Of a stretch of 42,887 nucleotides of DNA, positions 8,008 to 14,509 are shown in pieces (the stretch's first letter is position 1; every line of letters starts with the position of its first letter). The position numbers and the translations under genes were made by a program. Location: NCBI GenBank assembly GCA_014804345.1, contig JAAUZZ010000008.1, forward strand, positions 7,199-50,085. Reading direction: 5' to 3'. Under the pieces are notes generated by a model that saw only the letters and a program-made list of their open reading frames with translations, had not been told where the DNA came from and made no database searches. This DNA is from Lachnospiraceae bacterium (lineage in GTDB: Bacteria; Bacillota; Clostridia; Lachnospirales; Lachnospiraceae).

Positions 8008-9079
8008 CTATATAGAATATAATGATACAATTGCCTTTCATCCCGGGTATTATATAAAAGAAATTATTGAAGAAAGCGGGCTTACACAAGAAGATTTTGC
8101 TAAAAGATTAGACACAACACCTAAGAACCTCAGTCTTTTAGTCAGAGGCGAGCAAAGCCTTTCTATTGATATTGCTATGAAGCTTTCCAGAATGATTGGA
8201 ACAAGTGTTAATTATTGGCTCAATCTTCAAAACGCTTATGATGCTTTAATCGCTGAATTTAAATCGCAAGAAGAATTGGTGGAAGAACGTAAAGTATTTG
8301 AATATTTTGATTATAAGTATTTTAGGGATAACTATGGATTGCCGGACCTTCCACGGAAAAAAGATGAACAGATTAAAAAGGTAAGAGAATTTCTCAATGT
8401 TGCAACACTTTCTGTTTTTGCCAAGAGAGATATGGCTGTAAGCTTTAGAAGTTCAACGCAGGAACTTACGCAAGCAAGTACGATTAAAGCGAATGTAATG
8501 GTACAGATTGCAACGAATAAGGCATTGAAAACTGAGGCGCCAAAGTTCAATAAAAAGAAGTTTGAAGAAGCTGTTGCATATGCTTTGACACTTACCAGAA
8601 ATCATGGAGAATTTTATTCACTAATTAGAAAATCTTTTAATGATGCAGGGGTGATATTTATTATATTGCCAAATATTTCCGGTTCTAAAACAAATGGGGC
8701 AACCAAAAAAGTTGGTGATAATATAATGCTTATGGTGAATGATAGACGCCTTTATGCAGATTCATTTTGGTTTACACTATTTCATGAAATAGGACATATT
8801 TTGAATGGGGATTATGGGATTTCATTTGAAACGGAAACAGGGGAACAGGAAGAAGCCGCAGATAAGTTTGCAGAGGATAGCTTGATCCCACCCGAAAAAT
8901 ATCAGGAATTTGTGGAGAAAAGGCAGTATGATCTGCAGGCAATTAGATTATTTGCAAATCAGATAGAACGTGATCCGGGAATTGTACTTGGAAGATTACA
9001 GAATGATGGGATTGTAGGGTTTGATGATTGGACTATGAAACCATTAAGACATAAGTACAAGGTTAAAACAGTAAGGTGA
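8000..9079 (+). CDS. higA: HigA-like antitoxin: XRE HTH fused to ImmA/IrrE metallopeptidase
   Basis: A 359-residue fusion. Residues about 12-85 form an XRE helix-turn-helix (HPGYYIKEIIEESGLTQEDF opens the HigA-type domain). Residues about 200-320 form an ImmA/IrrE-type zinc peptidase with HEIGH at 262-266 and an acidic EQEEAADKFA segment (282-291) giving the third ligand. In ImmA the peptidase cleaves a repressor to induce a mobile element; in this architecture the domain may allow the antitoxin to be inactivated under stress. That is inference. It overlaps the toxin gene by eight bases. It is about three times longer than a plain HigA. Confidence 0.85.
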   Translation: MSNYIEYNDTIAFHPGYYIKEIIEESGLTQEDFAKRLDTTPKNLSLLVRGEQSLSIDIAMKLSRMIGTSVNYWLNLQNAYDALIAEFKSQEELVEERKVFEYFDYKYFRDNYGLPDLPRKKDEQIKKVREFLNVATLSVFAKRDMAVSFRSSTQELTQASTIKANVMVQIATNKALKTEAPKFNKKKFEEAVAYALTLTRNHGEFYSLIRKSFNDAGVIFIILPNISGSKTNGATKKVGDNIMLMVNDRRLYADSFWFTLFHEIGHILNGDYGISFETETGEQEEAADKFAEDSLIPPEKYQEFVEKRQYDLQAIRLFANQIERDPGIVLGRLQNDGIVGFDDWTMKPLRHKYKVKTVR

Positions 9080-9117
9080 AATTTTACTGAAATAATTCAT
9101 TAAGGAGGAAGCTGAGT

Positions 9118-9153
9118 ATGGGACTTGATAAAATTCATGATTTTGAAAAATAG
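9118..9153 (+). pseudogene. 11-codon start fragment with perfect SD
   Basis: AAGGAGG at 9102-9108, then ATG and 10 more codons (MGLDKIHDFEK) to TAG. The SD is stronger than that of most real genes here. It is either the surviving 5' end of a deleted gene or a leader peptide for the histidine phosphatase 34 bases downstream. The sequence reads like an ordinary protein start, so remnant is preferred. Confidence 0.4.
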
Positions 9154-9187
9154 AACATTTCCAGACGAAAAGGAGTATTACATAACT

Positions 9188-9766
9188 ATGACAAAAGTGT
9201 ATTTTGTACGTCACGCACAACCGGAGCATAAGTGGGAGGATGACAGAACCAGACCTTTAACTGCTGAGGGAAAACAAGATTCTAAGATTGTATTGGACTT
9301 TTTGAAGGATAAAAAGATAGATGTCTTTTATTGCAGTCCTTATCAGAGAAGTCTTGATACGATTGCAGATACGGCAGCTTTTTATGGAAAGAAAATGATT
9401 ACGGATGAAAGACTGCGTGAAAGAGAAAAGGGGATCAACGGCAACAATCACGGTATGTTTGAAAAGCGGTGGGCTGACCATGATTATCATGAGGAAAACG
9501 GTGAATCAATCAATATGGTGCAAAAAAGAAATATAGCTGCGCTTACTGAGATATTGGCAGAAAATAAGGACAAGAATATTGTGATTGGTACGCATGGAAC
9601 AGTGCTTAGTACCGTTTTAAACTTTTATAATCCGGAGTTTGGCTGTCAGGACTTTCTGCGTATTATAGATTGGATGCCTTATGTTATAGAACTTGATTTT
9701 GAAGAGGATAAGCTATTAGCAATTAAAGAGCATTGTCACATAGAGAAAGAATTTAAAAAACACTAA
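9188..9766 (+). CDS. Histidine phosphatase family protein
   Basis: A 192-residue member of the phosphoglycerate mutase-like histidine phosphatase superfamily. RHAQPEH (residues 8-14) carries the nucleophilic His and first Arg. A second Arg is in SPYQRSLDTI (about 52-61), an acidic residue follows in DERLRER (about 74-80), and the second His is in IGTHGTVLS (about 137-145). The substrate cannot be inferred; relatives dephosphorylate sugar phosphates, cobalamin precursors or proteins. The frame opens at 9125, but AAAAGGAG ends nine bases before ATG 9188 and the domain begins directly there (MTKVYFVRHA). Convergent with the HAD gene, separated by a hairpin. Confidence 0.87.
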   Translation: MTKVYFVRHAQPEHKWEDDRTRPLTAEGKQDSKIVLDFLKDKKIDVFYCSPYQRSLDTIADTAAFYGKKMITDERLREREKGINGNNHGMFEKRWADHDYHEENGESINMVQKRNIAALTEILAENKDKNIVIGTHGTVLSTVLNFYNPEFGCQDFLRIIDWMPYVIELDFEEDKLLAIKEHCHIEKEFKKH

Positions 9767-9787
9767 ATCATTATTAGAAGCTGTTTG

Positions 9788-9820
9788 TGGAAACATTTTT
9801 ACTGTTTCCATACGCCTTTT
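9788..9820. terminator. Terminator between convergent genes
   Basis: TGGAAACA (9788-9795), 7-base loop, TGTTTCCA (9803-9810), then CTTTTTC downstream on the plus strand and an A-rich stretch before it. Lies between the stops at 9766 and 9864. Confidence 0.55.
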
Positions 9821-9863
9821 TCTCTATTATATTGATAAGTTGTTATTTGCATAATTTATAAAT

Positions 9864-10529
9864 TCATTTAAAATAATCCATATCATAGATTTGCAGTAGA
9901 TTCTCAACGGCATTAATACCCTCTGGAATTTCTTTACCACTTCGATTTATCCATATTGCGTTTATTCCAACAGAGGAAGCGCCTTTGATATCGCTGCTCA
10001 GCGAATCCCCAATATGTACAACCTCTTTCGCAGATAAGCCTGTATTCTCTAATGCAAATTCAAATAATTCCTTTCTTGGTTTATATGATTTTGCATCTTC
10101 GCTTGTAAATACTTCTACAGGCTTTAATCCATGAACTTTTATTGCTTGTAAGATATCTGCCCGATCAATATTTGACACGATATAAACAGGTACCGGACAA
10201 CTTTCAAAAAACTGTTTTGATTCCTCAAAAATAGGTGGTTTTATCCAATGCTCAAACATCAGTTCACTCATTGCCCTTGCATCAGCAGTTGAATGAAAAT
10301 GTTGTATTGTTTTTTGCAAAGATTGATATTCTAACTGTCTTTGCGTTTCAAAGGAATCACCATAAGCGGAAATAAATGCTGTTTGAAATGCTTTCCACCA
10401 ATAGGAATCAATTTCCGATAGATTCTTTGCAATGCCGGTATCGAATATTTCTTGTGATATTTTCCGAACAATATCTCCATCTTCATGGACCACTGTTCCA
10501 TAAAAATCTATAAAGACTGCTTTAATCAT
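9864..10529 (-). CDS. HAD family hydrolase (subfamily IA)
   Basis: A 221-residue haloacid dehalogenase-like hydrolase. Motif I is VFIDFYGTVV (residues 5-14) with nucleophile D9; the usual second Asp is Tyr, as in haloacid dehalogenases and some YjjG-like enzymes, so a classic phosphatase mechanism is not certain. Motif II is IVSNID (about 115-120), motif III the Lys in SYKPRKELF (about 145-153), and motif IV GDSLSSDIKGASSVGINAIWI. The cap between motifs I and II is all-helical (class C1). It lies 26 bases downstream of the 208-residue gene on the same strand and is probably co-transcribed with it. The substrate is unknown. Confidence 0.83.
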   Translation of the reverse strand: MIKAVFIDFYGTVVHEDGDIVRKISQEIFDTGIAKNLSEIDSYWWKAFQTAFISAYGDSFETQRQLEYQSLQKTIQHFHSTADARAMSELMFEHWIKPPIFEESKQFFESCPVPVYIVSNIDRADILQAIKVHGLKPVEVFTSEDAKSYKPRKELFEFALENTGLSAKEVVHIGDSLSSDIKGASSVGINAIWINRSGKEIPEGINAVENLLQIYDMDYFK

Positions 10530-10555
10530 CTTAGTAGGAACCTTTCTTTAGATCC

Positions 10556-11182
10556 TTAGTAATTAAACTCCGCTGAATCAATGGCTTCCCATGTTTTATC
10601 AGAAATCATAAATGCCAGCATATCAAGCTTTTCTACAGGTACATAGAGAATACCTGTAATCAGATCCTCATAAAACTTGGCGATAAGCGGCATTGCATCG
10701 CCGTCTTCAAATTTGAGAAGGGCTTTGCCAAGTGCAGCTATTATAAATGGCGGATAACCGATAGCGATGCAAATGTCCTTCATATTTTTTGATTTCGTTG
10801 CTTTCATTACAGCTTCGTGTGCAACGATTCGTGCTTTCTCCCATCCATTATTGAGGTTATCTTCCATACATTTCATAAATAAACTATGTTTTAAACCTGC
10901 TAAATAAGCAGCCCGAAAGGTCATAGCATCCGGATAACAGATACAAGGTATCCGTTTGCAGATTCCATTCCCTGATGCTTTTGTAAACTGCTTGCGCCAA
11001 TCGTCAAATAATTTATGTAAATCGGTATGCTGCCAAGACTGAATCGGGCAGCATACATAATCAGGAGCATCGTCGTATTCAACCGCTTTCTCAGGCAGCA
11101 GCGCTACCTGTTTCACGATAAAATTTTGTTTTTGGTATATGATTTTACCATATGGTCTCCAATCATTCGGCTCAACTTTCAT
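10556..11182 (-). CDS. Uncharacterised 208-residue protein
   Basis: Family not recognised. The ATG follows TGGAGGACACATA, a good SD. The first 70 residues are strand-like with many aromatics and three cysteines (YVCCPIQSW, CKRIPCICYPD); residues 85-165 are mostly amphipathic helix (AYLAGLKHSLFMKCME..., VAHEAVMKATKSK). No signal peptide or membrane segment. It is the first gene of a two-gene unit with the HAD hydrolase. Codon use looks like that of its neighbours and the length and SD support a real gene. Confidence 0.65.
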   Translation of the reverse strand: MKVEPNDWRPYGKIIYQKQNFIVKQVALLPEKAVEYDDAPDYVCCPIQSWQHTDLHKLFDDWRKQFTKASGNGICKRIPCICYPDAMTFRAAYLAGLKHSLFMKCMEDNLNNGWEKARIVAHEAVMKATKSKNMKDICIAIGYPPFIIAALGKALLKFEDGDAMPLIAKFYEDLITGILYVPVEKLDMLAFMISDKTWEAIDSAEFNY

Positions 11183-11324
11183 TATGTGTCCTCCATTGCT
11201 TTTTCAATAGAATTATGATACCATAACTGCAAAGGAATTATGGTAAGTTTATGCCCATTCGGGCACGTATAAAATCTATCGACATTATACTATGAAAAAA
11301 GAAAATTGGAAAGGGGATTATTTT

Positions 11325-11351
11325 ATGAAACGATATGTTATGTCTGCATAG
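11325..11351 (+). CDS. 8-residue leader peptide 1 (MKRYVMSA)
   Basis: ATG with the SD AAAGGGGA (11310-11317) and eight codons ending GCA TAG. It lies about 80 bases before the CD3324-family start. The final Ala codon and stop are part of the first arm of a hairpin. A second leader of the same length, also ending GCA TAG before the same sequence block, occurs at 11811. Two independent copies with good SDs make translation likely; a role in ribosome-dependent control is inferred. Confidence 0.6.
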   Translation: MKRYVMSA

Positions 11352-11393
11352 CATTGGCTATTGCAATGAAAATGAAATTGTTATAGCCAATGC
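11345..11393 (+). promoter_or_regulatory. Alternative hairpins before the CD3324-family gene
   Basis: Structure 1 pairs TGCATAGC (11345-11352), which contains the leader's last codon and stop, with GCTATTGCA (11357-11365), one bulge. Structure 2 pairs GCATTGGCTAT (11351-11361) with ATAGCCAATGC (11383-11393), a perfect 11-base stem. They share bases 11351-11361 and cannot form together. This is the layout of an attenuator whose fold depends on a ribosome at the leader stop codon. There is no U-tract after structure 2, so translational or RNA-stability control is more likely than termination. Confidence 0.6.
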
Positions 11394-11428
11394 GATTCCT
11401 AAAAAAATATGAATTTAGGGAGGCAGAC

Positions 11429-11710
11429 ATGGGCTATATAAGAGCAGAAGAAATTCTGCCCGTTGAGGTAGTGGAACTGATACAACAGTATGTTGACGGA
11501 ACAAACATCTATATTCCAAGAAAGCAGGAAAACCGGCAGGAATGGGGAACCAAAACCGCATACAAATATGAACTGCAGATCAGGAATGATTTCATTTATA
11601 AAGAGTATTTGTCCGGCGCGACAATTTCCGCGTTGGCAGAAAGCTATTTTTTATCCGAAAAAAGCATACAACGGATTATCAGACAAAAAAGAGTATCAAA
11701 TGTGAGCTGA
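11429..11710 (+). CDS. CD3324 family protein, putative HTH regulator
   Basis: A 93-residue protein of the CD3324 family (Mor-activator-like) found in Clostridia. The N-terminus MGYIRAEEILPVEVVELIQQ is typical, followed by VDGTNIYIPRK and a C-terminal helix-turn-helix (residues about 62-90: SGATISALAESYFLSEKSIQ, ending in a basic RQKR). The fold suggests a small DNA-binding regulator; the target is unknown. AGGGAGG lies six bases before ATG 11429; the frame continues upstream to 11390 without an SD. It follows leader peptide 1 and its alternative hairpins and is closed by a terminator. Confidence 0.75.
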   Translation: MGYIRAEEILPVEVVELIQQYVDGTNIYIPRKQENRQEWGTKTAYKYELQIRNDFIYKEYLSGATISALAESYFLSEKSIQRIIRQKRVSNVS

Positions 11711-11733
11711 CAGAAGTTGGCTCATATTTTTTT
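11703..11733 (+). terminator. Terminator of the CD3324-family gene
   Basis: TGAGC...GCTCA stem (about 11703-11724) with partly paired inner bases, then ATATTTTTTT. The stem overlaps the stop codon. Confidence 0.7.
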
Positions 11734-11810
11734 ATAAGAAAGTTTAAGGTAGGTATGCTTGTAAATCTTTGTTAAACTATAGATAAATCGATAGGAAAGG
11801 AGCTTGATTT

Positions 11811-11837
11811 ATGACAACACCCGTTTACTTTGCATAG
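11811..11837 (+). CDS. 8-residue leader peptide 2 (MTTPVYFA)
   Basis: AAAGGAG (11796-11802), eight bases, ATG, eight codons ending GCA TAG. Same length and same last two codons as leader 1, but a different peptide, so what is kept is the end of the frame and the RNA downstream, not the peptide sequence. It precedes the DUF1062 gene. Confidence 0.6.
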   Translation: MTTPVYFA

Positions 11838-11889
11838 CGCGGCTATTGCAAATATTTAAAAAGGTAATAAGGAATGTAATAGCCTGCGC
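11829..11889 (+). promoter_or_regulatory. Alternative hairpins before the DUF1062 gene
   Basis: Structure 1 pairs TTTGCATAGC (11829-11838, including the leader's last codons and stop) with GCTATTGCAAA (11842-11852), ten pairs with one bulge. Structure 2 pairs GCGCGGCTATT (11837-11847) with AATAGCCTGCGC (11878-11889), one bulge. They are mutually exclusive. The block TGCATAGC-nnn-GGCTATTGCAA is shared with 11345-11366 upstream of the CD3324-family gene. Confidence 0.6.
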
Positions 11890-11919
11890 ATCAAACTATA
11901 AATGATATAGGAGATGCAA

Positions 11920-12501
11920 ATGAGTTATTTAAAGAAAATTGAATTTGAAATGATACAACAAGAATCTTTTTTTGTGATTCGAAACTGTTCCAAATGCGGG
12001 AAAAAGACACATTTTAAAAACACAAAAAAATTCCGCGTTAATGCCAATGGGAATAAATTGGACGTTTGGTTGATCTATCAATGTGAGCAGTGTAAGCATA
12101 CGCTTAATCTTGCAATTTATGAGAGGCAAAAAATATCTTCCATACCAAAGGATGAATACGAGCGCTTTTTAGACAATGATGAGCAGCTTGCAGAACTGTA
12201 TGGGAAAAAGATGCAATTGTTTCAGAAAAACAAAGCAGTTATTGATTTAAACAGATTACATTACGACTTTGTAAAGCTGCATGAAACAACAGAAAACAGC
12301 GATTGTAACGAGCGGATTTTACTGCAAATACATAATGCTTATGAACTAAAAATACGCCCCGAAAAACAAATTGCCGTGGTTTTAGGATTGTCCAAAAGTC
12401 AGGTTCAAAAAATGATACAACAAGGAGAAATCGAACTGATAAATGTTACTTCACAATGTGTGTCTGCTTATGTAAATCTTATTGTATGTTATATACAATA
12501 A
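11920..12501 (+). CDS. DUF1062 domain-containing protein
   Basis: A 193-residue protein of the DUF1062 family. A probable zinc ribbon is formed by C23-x2-C26 (NCSKCGKK) and C55-x2-C58 (CEQCKHT), and a conserved block FRVNANGNKLDVWLIYQ lies between them. The C-terminal 50 residues contain an HTH-like segment (PEKQIAVVLGLSKSQVQKMI, residues about 147-166), so it may bind DNA or RNA. Molecular function is not established for the family. ATG 11920 is chosen because AGGAG ends six bases before it; ATG 11914 directly abuts the SD. It follows leader peptide 2 and its alternative hairpins. Confidence 0.75.
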   Translation: MSYLKKIEFEMIQQESFFVIRNCSKCGKKTHFKNTKKFRVNANGNKLDVWLIYQCEQCKHTLNLAIYERQKISSIPKDEYERFLDNDEQLAELYGKKMQLFQKNKAVIDLNRLHYDFVKLHETTENSDCNERILLQIHNAYELKIRPEKQIAVVLGLSKSQVQKMIQQGEIELINVTSQCVSAYVNLIVCYIQ

Positions 12502-12550
12502 CCGTTATAATAAGATTAATACCTTAAATAAAGAAATTGGAGCATGCGAA

Positions 12551-12655
12551 ATGTCAGATATTAAACCAATATCTGATTTGAGAAATTATACAGCAGTTGT
12601 GAACAAAGTATCCTATGGAAACAGAGTTTATCTTACTATGGAAAGAATAACATAA
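12551..12655 (+). pseudogene. Phd/YefM-type antitoxin, truncated after about 30 codons
   Basis: Reads MSDIKPISDLRNYTAVVNKV, then SYGNRVYLT. This is the standard opening of Phd/YefM antitoxins (Ile-Lys-Pro-Ile-Ser-Asp-Leu-Arg-Asn-Tyr, then VYLT). The family normally continues with KNGRGxYAIVD and about 50 further codons. Here the frame runs into MERIT-stop, so the dimer and toxin-binding parts are missing. No RelE/YoeB partner follows; a terminator comes directly after. Not functional as an antitoxin, though the N-terminal DNA-binding part is partly present. Confidence 0.7.
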
Positions 12656-12659
12656 TAGG

Positions 12660-12698
12660 AACGGGAGAACGCAGTTTGTGCGTCCTCCCGTTTAGTTC
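12660..12698 (+). terminator. Strong terminator
   Basis: AACGGGAG ... CTCCCGTT stem (12660-12692) with an inner CGCA/TGCG pairing, followed by TTTAGTT. It ends the DUF1062/antitoxin-remnant transcript. Confidence 0.65.
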
Positions 12699-12845
12699 AT
12701 TAAAATGGCTGATTTTATAGAGTTCTCCAAAATGGAGAGCCATTCTCCCGCTTGGAGGTTGCTTGTAAGATTATACTGATATATACTTTCAATACAGCGC
12801 TTGGCTGTAAGAATAACATCTGTGGTATTACTGGGAGGTAAAGTG

Positions 12846-13940
12846 ATGGATCAAATTAAAATCGAAAAATTCATCTCAGATATGAGGAGAAAGCAAGGTA
12901 TGACGCAGAAGCAGCTGGCAGAGCAGCTCAATGTGACAGATAAGACTGTATCCAAGTGGGAGACCGGATACAGACTGCCGGATGCCGCGATTCTTTTAGA
13001 ACTCAGTTCCGTGCTGAAGGTAGATATTAACGAGCTTCTTGCGGGAGAGGAATTTTTACCCAAAGAGCTTTCACAGGAAGAATATGAAAAAAAGACCGAG
13101 CGCAGTATTGTTGGTCTGGTCAGCGAATTGAATGAAATTGACAAGCGAAGCAAGAGTAAGAGCATTGGTACGATTGCAGGCATTTCACTGATTGGTCTGG
13201 CTCTTTTGCTACTCTTTACTTCGTCGTTGCGAGAGGGGAGATTCCTCGATATTATTGATATGCCAACTCTGATTTATCTGCTCGGACTGAAATTTTCTGT
13301 TCTGTCTATTTCCGGCTGGTTTCATGACTATCTGAATGTCTGGAAAGCGTGCTTGCTCGGAAAGGTTATACGGATGGTCACAAATAATTTGGATCAATTT
13401 GTACAGGGGGGCAACGCATATGGAGACTATATGCTTGTCCTCTCAAACGGAACAGATAAATGGGAATACGCAAAGGAATTGGCGGAGAAATATAATGGAC
13501 AGTTTTCTTTCATCGCATCAAAGTCAAACGGAGAAAATATTTCAGGCGCTCTGAAGCCTGCTGTCTGGACCATTTTGATGTTCCTGCTTCTTGTTACAAT
13601 CTTGACCACCGTAAACCTAACCTTTATTTTAATCCGGCGGGAACAGCGGCTTATTGGTTTGCTGAAAGCCCTGGGAATGACATCCTGGCAGATCCTAAGG
13701 ATTTATTCATGGAGGAATTGTTTGTCGGCCTTAGTGGGGACCAGTCTGGGGATTGTACTTGGGATATTCGTGACCCCCGGTTTGCTGACTCCATATGCCA
13801 TTACGGAATTTCCATTTATAAATTCTCTGACAGGAATGGTAATAAGTTTTGCTTTGCTCCCGCACTGTATGCTCCTAAGTACATCCGCAGTTATAAAAGT
13901 AATCAGTACAGTATCTGTAAAGCAACTGGTGAGTGAGTGA
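12846..13940 (+). CDS. Chimera: XRE-type membrane regulator fused to FtsX-like ABC permease C-terminus
   Basis: One open frame of 364 residues with two unrelated halves. Residues 1-70 are an XRE helix-turn-helix (MTQKQLAEQLNVTDKTVSKW), followed by a linker, one membrane helix (about 122-138) and part of a second segment to about 165. From about residue 172 (VIRMVTNNLDQFV...) the sequence is the C-terminal part of a FtsX-like permease: an extracytoplasmic segment ending SGALKP, then four membrane helices with the typical RREQRLIGLLKALGMTSWQI (about 260-279) and a final VSVKQLV. No ATPase or permease N-terminus is nearby. It probably arose by an in-frame deletion between a regulator and a neighbouring ABC permease. 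GGGAGG precedes ATG 12846. Confidence 0.75.
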   Translation: MDQIKIEKFISDMRRKQGMTQKQLAEQLNVTDKTVSKWETGYRLPDAAILLELSSVLKVDINELLAGEEFLPKELSQEEYEKKTERSIVGLVSELNEIDKRSKSKSIGTIAGISLIGLALLLLFTSSLREGRFLDIIDMPTLIYLLGLKFSVLSISGWFHDYLNVWKACLLGKVIRMVTNNLDQFVQGGNAYGDYMLVLSNGTDKWEYAKELAEKYNGQFSFIASKSNGENISGALKPAVWTILMFLLLVTILTTVNLTFILIRREQRLIGLLKALGMTSWQILRIYSWRNCLSALVGTSLGIVLGIFVTPGLLTPYAITEFPFINSLTGMVISFALLPHCMLLSTSAVIKVISTVSVKQLVSE

Positions 13941-14122
13941 ATATTATCCTCCTTGGGAGCCATCAGTTTCACGCTTGAGAGGAACCCCAGATACAAGATA
14001 TAGCGCTACTGCCCCTGCCGCTTAAAAATGCGACAGTATTTCTGTTAAAAATGTGAAATCACAATCGGAATGGGTGGAGATTATATTTTCTGATATATGG
14101 TAAAGGTGAGTGAGATAAGTTT

Positions 14123-14509
14123 ATGAAAGAAAGCTTAAAAAATTTTTATAGATATAATGCATCAGATGAAGAATTATTGACGTATATTCGTATCAATGCC
14201 GGTAGATGGAATGAGAACTCATTTCTTCAAATGAAAAAAATAATCAAAGAAGTAATGAAAGATTATAAGAACGAAGATTGTTATCCAAAAGTATTTGTAA
14301 GTTATTTTGTTACAAATATACCATCCATTATCAATATTTTGTCCGATTTTAAAGGTTGTACAGATGAAGAAATTCGAGAAGGTTACACGGAAGAAATGTA
14401 TTTAAGCATGATTGCTGAAAAGATAAAAGAATTAAAAAATCTTCACCTTGAATTTATACATTCTTTATCTGAACAATATGAATTATGGGTTCAAGATATT
14501 TTTGATTAA
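14123..14509 (+). CDS. Uncharacterised 128-residue helical protein
   Basis: Not recognised. Acidic, almost entirely helical (MKESLKNFYRYNASDEELLTYI..., KIKELKNLHLEFIHSLSEQY), no membrane segment or signal. AAAGGTGAG precedes the ATG at slightly long spacing. Size, charge and its place among other orphans with no obvious operon would suit an immunity-type protein, but no family motif supports this. Its stop overlaps the stop of the convergent kinase gene (14506-14509). Confidence 0.55.
   Translation: MKESLKNFYRYNASDEELLTYIRINAGRWNENSFLQMKKIIKEVMKDYKNEDCYPKVFVSYFVTNIPSIINILSDFKGCTDEEIREGYTEEMYLSMIAEKIKELKNLHLEFIHSLSEQYELWVQDIFD

Noticed and set aside
12716-12760. Alternating CTCC/GGAG segments before the HTH-FtsX chimera
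   Set aside because: They can pair in several ways, but the stems are only 4-6 bases and no leader frame or U-tract supports an attenuator.
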